Shown one piece after another: positions 55,594 to 64,000 of a stretch of 64,000 nt of DNA (its first letter is position 1; the number at the start of each line of letters is the position of its first letter). The notes under the pieces are model-generated. The model searched no databases. It saw only the letters and a program-made list of their open reading frames with translations, and was not told the DNA's origin. This DNA is from Tupaia tana (lineage: Eukaryota; Chordata; Mammalia; Scandentia; Tupaiidae), in assembly GCA_026018925.1 (NCBI GenBank), contig JAKSZU010000013.1, forward strand, positions 744,001 to 808,000, in the 5' to 3' direction. The position numbers and the translations under genes are program-made.

Positions 55594-56166
55594 ATGCCCT
55601 GTTAGTTTTTTAAAAACCCTCAGAACTATTCTCAAGTGGCTGTACCATTTTATATTCCACCCAACAGTGTACAAGTGATCCAGTGTCTCTGTGTCCTTGC
55701 CAGCATTTGATGTCACAACAAATTTTATTTTAACCATTGTAATACATGTGTGGTGACATATCATTGCGGATTTAATTTCCATGTTCTTGATAGCTAAGGG
55801 CAGTGAATGTCTTTTCATGTGCTGATGTGTTCTTGTGTCTGCAGTTTGCACGGACGAGTGAGGACAGAACAGGCCTCTTTCCGTTCCTGAACTTAGCATA
55901 CTGCCAGGTTTGTCTGTGTTGTCTCACATGAGAGGTTTTCATTCACTGTAATGGCCGAATAGCAGTCCATTTTATGGATGTGTGCCCGTGCGTGTACGTG
56001 TGTATGTCACCTGCATTTTATTCACTGTCTGGTGATGGACATTAGGGCGAGTCCCTAGCTTGGCCACTGTGCACGTGCTGCAGGAAACACTGGGGCTTAT
56101 GTCGCTATAACGTACTGTTTTCTTCCCTTTACACATGCTGGATTATATGGCAGTTCCGTTTTCAGG

Positions 56167-56384
56167 TTTTTTTGTGTTTGCTTTCAAGTGAAAAGGCAAC
56201 CTCTTCCCAACTCCCTGCAAGGGCAGTGGCTGTGCTGCAATGCCTTCCCTGCATTCTAACTCTTGGAATTTTGGGTGTACACACACACACATGCCTGTTG
56301 TGTCCTGCTGCGGGGCCTGGAACTGAACCATGCAGTTGCCATGTGGAATCCAGCGCTTTTACCACTATGCCACCAGCAGGCCCC
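56167..56384 (-). repeat. tRNA-derived SINE, old
   Basis: GGGCAGTGGCTGTGCTGCAA body, B box AGTTCCAGGCCC decayed, head end CAGCAGGCCCC. Confidence 0.65.
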
Positions 56385-56444
56385 TGTTTTTAGTTTGTTG
56401 AAGAACCTCTAAACTGTCCTTCATAATGACTGCAGTAATTTTTT

Positions 56445-56543
56445 GGGTTATCAAAAAAGTGACAGAAAAGTCATGTCAGAAAAAAAGTCATGACACATTC
56501 CTGCGTAGAAAAACAGAAAAAGTAAATCATGACTTTGACAACC
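56445..56543. mobile_element. Palindromic MITE, intact copy
   Basis: Ends GGGTTATCAAAAAAGT and ACTTTGACAACC are inverted repeats; AAGTCATGACAC and AATCATGACTT repeat the motif inside. Related to the split element at 13821-14460. Confidence 0.5.
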
Positions 56544-56611
56544 TGATATATCCCCACTAATAATGTCAAGGAGTTCTTTCTTCTCACCCTTGCCAGCATT
56601 TTTGTTTTGGT

Positions 56612-56810
56612 CTTTTTTTTTTATAATGATCGAGAGTGCATGTGCACATGAGAAAGAGAGCGAGAGAGAGCAACCCCCACCAGGTTTCCATCATGCCACA
56701 GTCTCACTTCCCCAGTCCTCTGGCTCCTTAGGATCCTGGGCAGCTATATACCTGCCCTGAGGTTTCAGGCCATCCTGGGGATCCAAACGCATGGGTGCCA
56801 CATGGCTAGA
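56612..56810 (-). repeat. tRNA-derived SINE, old, head decayed
   Basis: GAAAGAGAGCGAGAGAGAGC tract, GATCCTGGGCAGC, then a poorly preserved head. Confidence 0.6.
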
Positions 56811-56977
56811 CTTAGTTTTTGTTTTTTCACTAATGGCCATTCTAACAGGTTAGTTGATAGTTCATTGTGGTTTTCATTTCCATTTCCTTGACGGTTACTG
56901 ATGGCGAAAATTTTTAGATATACTTTTTGGCCATTTATATGTCTTCTTTTGAGAAATATCTATTCAAATCATTTTCC

Positions 56978-57509
56978 TTTTTCTTTTTTCTTTTTTTTTT
57001 TTTTTTTTTTGCTATAAGGTGCATGTACTTACTGAAGAGACAGAGAGAGCGTAATGGCTATGTCGCTGGACTCCCACATAGTCGACTGCGGTTCGAGTCT
57101 CGGACCTGGCGGCTTAAACTCACGCTGGGCGCGTGTGCGTGTGTGCCCAAGATCCCGAGAGGAGAATGGAGGAGAAGGGATTGAGGCGTGGCCATCCCCC
57201 TGGGGGTGATTTCTCGCTTTCTGTTTCTCTGTCTCTGTCTGGCGAACACACGTGCCCTATAGCAAAAAAAAAAAAAAAAAAAAAAAACCTCTCTAAAAAA
57301 AGAAAAAATTTTAAAAAAAGAAATTACCCCTAGGGGTGGGGGGGAGGATGGCCACACCACAGTTCCTTATCCTCCATTCTTCTCCTGGGATTTGGGGCAC
57401 ACATATGCTCATACCCAGCATGATTTTCAATACTCCAGGTCCAGGACTCAAACCACAGATAGCCATGTGGGAGTCCAGTGCCTTAACCATCACGCCACTA
57501 TTTGACCCC
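56978..57509 (-). repeat. tRNA-derived SINE split by a younger SINE
   Basis: Host pieces 56978-57047 and about 57320-57509. Its purine tract ACAGAGAGAG is the insertion point. Confidence 0.8.
57048..57319 (+). repeat. tRNA-derived SINE, young, 5'-truncated and nested
   Basis: Starts at AGCGTAATGGCTATG, missing the first about 13 nt; tail of about 30 A within AACCTCTC. Confidence 0.88.
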
Positions 57510-58715
57510 ATTTGCCATTTTAAAATCAGATTGTTTTCTTCCCATTAGGTTGAGTTCCTTATATATTCTGGTTATTAATCCATGTTGCATATATAGTTTA
57601 CAAATACTTTCTCCCATTCTGTAGGGGAGTTTGGTCCACTTATATTCAGGGTTGTTACAGATAACTGAGGACTTAATTCTGTCATTTTGCAAGTTGTCTT
57701 TTTTGTGTATTCTTTATTTTTTTTTTCTTCCTCTCTTATTGATTAGCTTTAAGTTTGGTGATTTTGTAGTAGTAAAGTTTGATCCTTTCTTTTTCTCGTT
57801 TATTTATCTGGTCTACCAGTAAGTTTTGTACTTTAGTGTGTTTTCATGCTGGTAGTCATAATTCTTTTGCTTCTAGATACAGGACTCCTTTAAGAATTTC
57901 TTGTAAGGCCAGTGATGGTGAATTCCCTCCATTTTTGCTTGTCTAGGAAATACTTCATTTCTGCTTCAAGTCTGCAGGTCAGGTGAGTTGAGATAGTATT
58001 CTTGGTTGGCAGTTTTCTTTTAGGACATAGACTATATTACCCTTTTTCTCCTACTCTGCATAGTTTCTGCTAAGATATGTGCTGTAAGCCTGATGAGAAT
58101 TCTCTTAAATGTGACTTGATTTTCTCTCTTGCTGCTTTTAAAATTCTGTTTGATTTGGACGAAGCTCATTTAATTACAATGCAGAAGCCCATCTAACTAT
58201 AATATGTGAGGGCCTCTTTGAGTTAAATGTGGTTATCTTTGAGCTTTTCACATCTAGCTGTTCTTCCATCTTATAGTACTTGGCGTTTCCAGCAATTCTT
58301 TCTTTTTTTATAATTTAACATTTTTATTATTTTAAAATGTAGGTTTTTTTAATATAGAGCGGTTGTTTGCTTTAATATCCTTCCTGTCTTTATCTTTGTC
58401 CTCTTTTGGGAACTCTCACAAAGTGAATGTCTGTCCACTTGATGGTACCTCATAATCCCTTACTCTGTTTTCTTTTTTTTTTTTTCCCCTGGATCACCTC
58501 AAAAGATTTATCTTCATGGTCAGAGATTCCTTTGTCACAATCCCTTATGCTGTTGAAGCTATCGTATTTATTACTTCATTTATTGAGTTCTTTAGTTTAA
58601 GAATTTCTGTTTGGTTCTTTTTTAATGATTTCTGTCTCTGTCGAAATTTTCATTCTGGTCATAGATTGTTTTCTTGATTTTTGTTGAGTTGTCTATCTGT
58701 ATTTTCTTGTATCAC

Positions 58716-58722
<7 letters not shown>

Positions 58723-58760
<38 letters not shown>

Positions 58761-59010
58761 AGAGGTTTTTGCTATAGGGCGCGTGCGCTCGCCAGACAGA
58801 CAGAGAGAGACAGAGAGACAGAAAACGAGAAATCACCCCCCAGAGGAGATGGCCACGCTGCAATCCCTTCTCTTCCGTTCTCCTCTCGGGATCTTGGGCA
58901 CGCATGCACACGCGCCCGGCGTGAGTTTTAAGCCACCGGGTCCAGGATATGAACCGCGGTCGACTATGTGGGAGTCCAGCGACATAGCCATTAGGCTAAG
59001 TGCTGGTCCC
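58723..59010 (-). repeat. tRNA-derived SINE, young
   Basis: Long T tail; head end GTGCTGGTCCC; flanks TGTATCACTTTT / TGTATCTCATTT. Confidence 0.92.
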
Positions 59011-59054
59011 TGTATCTCATTTCTTATGATCATCTTTTAGAATTCTTTTCCAGG

Positions 59055-59220
59055 GGGCCAGCAGGTGGCATGATGGTTAGGGTGCTGAACTCCCACATGG
59101 CAGACTATAGTTCCAGTTCCAGACCTGGCAGCTTTCTGTCTCTCTCTGGTGAGCACAGATGTCCTATAGCAAATTTAAAAATAATAATAATTATTATAAT
59201 AGTAAATAAAAATTTTTTAA
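59055..59220 (+). repeat. tRNA-derived SINE, short form
   Basis: GGGCCAGCAGGTGGCATGAT head, AATAATAATAATTATTATAA tail; flanks AATTCTTTTCCAG / AATTCTCTTTCAG. Confidence 0.85.
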
Positions 59221-59380
59221 AATTCTCTTTCAGACATTTCAAAGATGATTTTTCCTTCAGATTTATTACTGGAGAATTACTGTGTTTTTGGAGGTAAATG
59301 TTTCCTTGGTTTTTCATGTTTTTTAGAGCCCTGAGTTGATATCTGCATGTCCAGTGGGTCAGTTGCCTCTTCAGATTTTT

Positions 59381-59608
59381 TTTTTTTTTTTTATAAATGT
59401 CTTTAATTGTATAAGACTCTTGCCCAATGGGTCTTTTTTTTTAAAAATTTATTCATTCTTTTTTTTTTTAATTTGACTATAAAGAGACACAGAGAGTGAG
59501 AGAGAGGGAAAGTGAGAAAGCAAGCCACCAGGTCCAGGACTTGAACCGTGGTCAGCCATGTAGGAGTGTCCAACACCTTAACCACCATGCCACCTGCTGG
59601 TCCTGCCC
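59381..59608 (-). repeat. tRNA-derived SINE, short form, with 3' transduction
   Basis: Target duplication CCTCTTCAGATTTTT at 59366-59380 and 59609-59623 encloses the SINE (about 59431-59608), about 40 nt of non-SINE DNA (59393-59432) and a second poly(T). Confidence 0.85.
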
Positions 59609-60064
59609 CCTCTTCAGATTTTTAAGGTAGAGCTTTCTCAGGGAGAGAATGTGCCTAATAGCGTCAGTTGAGTAGAGTGTTTTGGTTTTAGTTCCAGGTG
59701 GATGGAGTAGTGTGTGGTCTCCACCCCATCTCTCTGGCTGTTGTTAATGTCAGTGGTCTCTGCAGGTGTACCTGTGGTCTAGATCATGAGTGTCTGTGTA
59801 GCAGTTGCACAGCTTTGTTGGGTATGGGGGTTGTTGAGTAGTTGGTTTGTTGCCAGGAGTGGTAGGGACTGGGATGCCAACCAACCGTCAATGTCTGGGT
59901 AAGGCGGCAGTGGCTGCTGGGAATGTCCATGCAGCATGTGGGCCTGGCAGTAGAGATGCAGTGGCCACCTGAAGTGGCAGAAACCAGGAATGCTGGCCCA
60001 CTCTCCTTGGACAGTGCTGGAGAGGCACTTAGGTCCCAAAAGCCATTTTCTGTTCTTTTTCTGT

Positions 60065-60295
60065 TGTTTTGTTTTGTTTTTCCAGAGGGCTTGTATGATT
60101 GCCAGAGAGAGAGGGAGACGGAGAAGGCACGCTGACATAGGGTAATTCATTCTCCTGCGTTTCTCCATCCTGTCAAGGTTTGGGGCACATGTATATACCT
60201 GCCCAGCGTGGTTTTCAAGCTGCTAAGGCGAATCACATAGTCAACCAGCCATGTGGGACCTAGCACCCTTAACCACCAGGCCATGGGGCCAGCCC
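60065..60295 (-). repeat. tRNA-derived SINE, old
   Basis: GCCAGAGAGAGAGGGAGACG tract; head end GGGGCCAGCCC. Confidence 0.8.
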
Positions 60296-60299
60296 ATCA

Positions 60300-61240
60300 G
60301 CATTTTCTTAAATAGAGTCTTTTGACTTGTAAATGTTAATTTTGTAAACTCCAATTTATATATTTTTGTCTCTTATACATCATGCTTTTGGTGTCATATC
60401 TAAGAACTTTCCTGAACTAAAGTCTTAAAGAATTTTTTCCTTTTTCTTTTAGAAATTTTATAATTTTATCTTTTATCCTTAAGTCGATGATGTGTTTTGG
60501 GTGACATTTTTTGTGTGGTTGAGTTAGGGCCTAAGTTCATTTTTGTGCATGTGCATATCCAATTGTCTCAGCACTATTTTTTGAAAAGAATTATTTTCTT
60601 ATTGATTTACCTTGCTGTCTTTGTTGAAAATCAGTTAGCCATAAGAAAGCAGGTGTGTTTCTACATACTCAGTTCTGTTCCACTGTGTGCGTGTCTGCCT
60701 TACACCATCCCTCTGCCCTCCAATTACGGCAGCTTTGCAGTCATTTTACTGTTGGGTAGTACACGTTCTCTTGCTTTGTTGTTTTTCCAAGGTTGTTTCC
60801 ATAGGTGTAAGCCCTTTGCATCTCCACATAATTGTGGAGATTGGTGCACCCATTTCCACTATCACAGATTTCATGACGATTGAGCAGTATTCAAACATCA
60901 CATTTAAAGTATTTGGTTTGTTATTAGCACATGGCATAGACATCTTATTAATAAATGCTCAGGGCCATCTTTTATTTCTCAATGAGTTTTTTTGGTACTG
61001 TGGTATGACTAAGATACTGTATTTACACAAAGCATAATCTTGCTTGTACCAGTTTCAAATATTCCATTGTTTGTTTTCCTAAGTATTTTAGTAGTCAAAC
61101 CATGTGTTGGTTTTTGCTTCTAGTTAGATGACATTGTCTCAATTTTAAAATGTGATATTATTTCAAGATTCTTTTACATTATATCTGGTTTTGTTATTTT
61201 TATTTTCCAAATTTCTACAATGTATTAGAATAAGACTGCC
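60300..61240 (-). mobile_element. LINE-1 ORF2 fragment, antisense
   Basis: CTTTTGGTGTCATATCTAAG and TCAGCACTATTTTTTGAAAA continue the L1 interrupted at 57630. Confidence 0.65.
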
Positions 61241-61677
61241 CTCCCATGGTGAAAACTAGGTAATTTGTCCAGCAAATTTAATGGGCTCACTTTTGGAAAA
61301 AGAATACTTTTCAATCTATATCTTTTTTCAAATGTGTGGGAAGTAGAGATTAGTTATTCCGTGATTTCAGACTGGACAGAGATAGCAGAACCCCGTAGTT
61401 CTAAGGTCTCAGTAGCACGTCAGCCCAAGAGGCCCTGGCTCCACAGCCTGATGATCTAGGTTTCGGTGGGAAGTGAGTCTTCTCAGATGAAGATACAGGG
61501 GTTTAAATGGTATTTCTCCAATTCTGAAGTTTTGTGGTTCTTTTGGATTTCTGGATCACTTTCTTTTGGCTCCTGATATTTTAGGGCATGCAACTTATAT
61601 CTAACCCTTTGCCTCAATCCCATGTTGAAGTTCTGGAGTCTTAGTAAGTTCGGTGACCTCCATATCTCCTATGGGAT
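61241..61677. other. Intergenic, unclassified
   Basis: May be further old L1; no confident assignment. Confidence 0.3.
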
Positions 61678-61695
61678 TATGTAATATTGCTACAG

Positions 61696-61917
61696 ATGGT
61701 GGTTTGAACCCCGGACCCAGTGGCTTGAAAATCATGCTGGGCACATACGCCCAAAATCCCTAGAGGAGACTGGAGGAAAAGGGATTGTGGCATGGCCATT
61801 CCTCCTGGAGGGTGATTTCTTACTTTCCTTCTCTCTCTTTCCCTCTCTTTCTCCCTAGTGACTGCATGAATCCTATAGAAGATGATAATTTTTAAAAAGC
61901 TTTGAAAAGATTAAATT
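61696..61917 (+). repeat. tRNA-derived SINE, 5'-truncated with target duplication
   Basis: Begins just before the B box (GGTTTGAACCCC). AATATTGCTACAG lies on both sides (61683-61695 and 61923-61935). Confidence 0.88.
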
Positions 61918-61935
61918 TATATAATATTGCTACAG

Positions 61936-63546
61936 GTGCCTTTAGGTAAAAGGGACTCTTTTTGGTTCCTTCATTGAAATGTTTAGCAGTATGAAGGAAG
62001 TGGAGGATAGATATATAGGCCCAGAAAGCAGAAGTCTCCTTACATATATTTATTCAGATAAATAGCTATTAAGAGAATGTATTTAAAAGTGGTTTTTGAA
62101 AAGGGAGTTGTACTGCTGGTGGCAATGTTCGGGATGAGTGTATCGGGCACTGGGTACCATGAGGCAGGGAACCAGGCAGCGAGTTCCTGATGTTACCATT
62201 CTTTCAACGCGGTTGAGCTTAAAGCTTGTCTGATAGGGAACCAGTCGTCTTAGCCAGGCATAAAGAAGAAAACATGTGTATCCATTTTTGAAAAATGTTT
62301 AGCTTCATTTTTAATTCGGTTTGAATAAACCCACACCGTTCATTCCATGTTGAGAAGAGTTTTAACAGCTGTTGAAGAGCGTTTGCTCACTCAAGTGGAA
62401 TTCAAGCTCTGCTCTCTGTGTAGGGTGCCTTTGGCCTCCTGTAAAGGCACAATAGAACACCTCCTTGTTACTTCCTTCCCAGATAGGCCTGGGCTTACTG
62501 CACTTTGCTCTTGATTATTAGTATTTCAAGTGACTGTTGGAAAATGTAGTTGATCCTTACACTTCCCCTGGCCTGGAGAGCTGGCTGGGGCTTCCCACGC
62601 TCGGAAGCCCCCGTCCTGGTATGCTGCACAGCCTGCGCTCCAGCAGCCACTGCACACTGTGATGCTGCCTTGCATCCTCCATTTCCTGTGAATTCTGCAG
62701 ACCCCACACTCTCTTGCTTTGGTGTAAGAAAAACACCCAGAGAGGGTGAGCAGAGCTCCACAGTATCCTTCCTTTGTGAATGTGTCATCAATGACAGACG
62801 TGACAGTGTAGATGTGATTACACTTACACAGGAGTGAGAAATGTTTATAATCTATGCTAGTGGTCGGGAGTGGGTGCCTTGTGAGGCACCAGTTCCAAGA
62901 GGGAGTGGAGCCCTAGGTGCTTGAAGTGCTCATGTCTTAATCTGGATGCTACTCGGTAGTGCGTGTGGTTGTAAAAACCCATCGAGGCCCCATACACCCT
63001 TCACCCTCGTGCTTTTCTGTATATGTAATAAACTTTAACTGAGAGTTTATTAAGTCAGCAGTGTGGGTTTCACCACCGATTAAAGGAAATGATGAGGACA
63101 GAGGGATGTATTGAAGTACCCCACAAACATGCAGTCAGCAAAATTCAGGCCGCAAGAAGTGCTGTGGGACGAACAGCCTGGTTCTGCCATAAAATAATTT
63201 GTAAGGAAAAAAGACAAAGAGAGGGGAGATGTATAGGTGGAAATAGATGTAAAAGGTAAATCAGCTTGGAGCACCTGCATAGGTGTGACGTAAACAGTAT
63301 TTAAAATAAACACTAATTCAAAGAAAAAAAAGCTTAAAAGTTATGAAAAAGTAGGAAAGTTGACTACTTACTGGATTTACGATATTAAGGCATTATTGTC
63401 AATTTCTGTGTGTGTGTAACAAGTGTATTGTAGTTATGTTTTAAAAAACAGAAGAAGGTACTCTTTTTATGAGGCAAGATAACTCCTATTCTAAAATCTG
63501 ACATGGACATCAAAAAAAAATTGCAGGCCATTAAACATAGAAATAA
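61936..63546. other. Intergenic, mostly unique
   Basis: A GC-richer patch at 62560-62780 shows no gene. 62930-63050 ends TTTCTGTATATGTAATAAAC like an old mammalian repeat, unassigned. Confidence 0.35.
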
Positions 63547-63554
63547 CAAAACAT

Positions 63555-63634
63555 GACAAATATATTTTTTAGAATTATTTATTTAATTTTATTTATTCAT
63601 TCGTTTATTTTAATTTAACCAGAGAGAGAGAGAG

Positions 63635-63667
<33 letters not shown>

Positions 63668-63777
63668 GAGAGAGAGAGAGGGAAAGTGAGAAAGCAAGCC
63701 ACCAGGTACAGGACTTGGACCGTGGTCAGCATGTGGGAGTGTCCAGCACCTTAACCACCATGCCACCTGCTGGTGCC
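63555..63777 (-). repeat. tRNA-derived SINE, short form, with (AC)n
   Basis: TTTATT-rich 3' end, (AC)14 at about 63635-63662 inside the GA tract, head end CTGCTGGTGCC. CAAAACAT occurs at 63547-63554 and 63778-63785. Confidence 0.88.
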
Positions 63778-63785
63778 CAAAACAT

Positions 63786-64000
63786 TATAAATTTAAATCT
63801 AGATATATGTAAAAAGAATACCACATTATGATCAGTGGTACTTTTTCCAGGAATTCCAAGTTGGTTTGAAAAATGGCCACTGAGACTCACAGTATTTAGC
63901 AGAATAAAGACAAGCTATATCACCATTTCAGTGAATAAAGAAAGAGTATTTGATGAACATAAAACACCATTCTCATGATGAAAACTTTCAGCCAAGTGGG
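63786..64000. other. Unclassified window end
   Basis: AT-rich; TTTTTCCAGGAATTCCAAG and GAACATAAAACACC look L1-like but are too short to assign. Confidence 0.3.

Larger units (their letters stand above)
54990..57630 (-). mobile_element. LINE-1 3' region, antisense, SINE-riddled
   Basis: Blocks at 54990-55280, 55600-56160, 56390-56610, 56815-56977 and 57510-57630 resemble L1 3' UTR and end of ORF2 (CTCAAGTGGCTGTACCATTT, CTTATATATTCTGGTTATTA). Confidence 0.65.
57631..60064 (-). mobile_element. LINE-1 5' region, antisense
   Basis: CTTGTAAGGCCAGTGATGGT, GTATTCTTGGTTGGCAGTTT and TTTCTGCTAAGATATGTGCT match the antisense of an old L1 5' part. Interrupts the L1 whose 3' portion is at 54990-57630 and continues at 60300. 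Confidence 0.6.

Overview
This is nuclear DNA from a placental mammal. It has split genes with GT-AG introns, many degraded LINE-1 pieces, ancient DNA transposons and dozens of copies of one tRNA-derived SINE family. The coding content is a stretch of the conserved small leucine-rich proteoglycan (SLRP) cluster (human 9q22): complete mimecan/osteoglycin (OGN, minus strand, six coding exons, 10273-27817), complete osteomodulin (OMD, minus strand, two coding exons, 41404-43198), and one plus-strand exon of the centromere protein gene CENPP (4298-4394). In human, OGN, OMD, ASPN and ECM2 lie antisense inside a large CENPP intron. The same layout is seen here: the CENPP exon lies left of OGN and the rest of the window would be CENPP intron on the plus strand. 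ASPN should lie beyond the right edge.

Host lineage. About 65 SINE copies share a tRNA-like head (A-box-like segment and a GGTTCGAGTCC B box), an unrelated body, a pyrimidine-rich tract and a 3' end reading CCCTATAGC plus A-rich tail. They are not Alu, B1/B2, CAN, ERE, VES or rabbit C repeats. One old two-arm 7SL/Alu-like element (38641-38831) points to Euarchontoglires, because 7SL-derived SINEs are confined to that group. Almost no Alu and no rodent or rabbit SINEs leaves a colugo (Dermoptera, whose CYN SINEs are tRNA-derived) as the best guess, with a tree shrew less likely. This is inference, not proof.

Layout. 1-2190: LINE-1 (minus) carrying an RPL21 retrocopy. 2200-3800: LTR element broken by SINEs. 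4298-4394: CENPP exon. 5690-8000: LINE-1 with SINEs. 8260-27900: OGN and its introns, holding a hAT element, a palindromic MITE, LINE-1 and about 20 SINEs. 28000-40300: intergenic, with SINEs, a second LTR copy, MER20 and LINE-1. 40300-43213: OMD last two exons and probable 3' UTR. 43214-52850: upstream region of OMD, including nearly 5 kb free of SINEs. 52850-64000: SINE- and LINE-1-rich DNA.

Function. OMD (class II SLRP) and OGN (class III SLRP) are secreted leucine-rich-repeat matrix proteins of bone and connective tissue, transcribed in the same direction, with OMD upstream of OGN. CENPP encodes a kinetochore (CCAN/CENP-O complex) subunit and only shares the locus. SINE labels used below: 'young' copies have a head containing TTAGCGTAATGGCTATG, 'old' copies contain GGTGGCATGGTGGTTAAGG-like heads, 'short' copies lack most of the body and end in AAATAAAT-rich tails, and 'type 3' copies contain TAGCCTGGTG.
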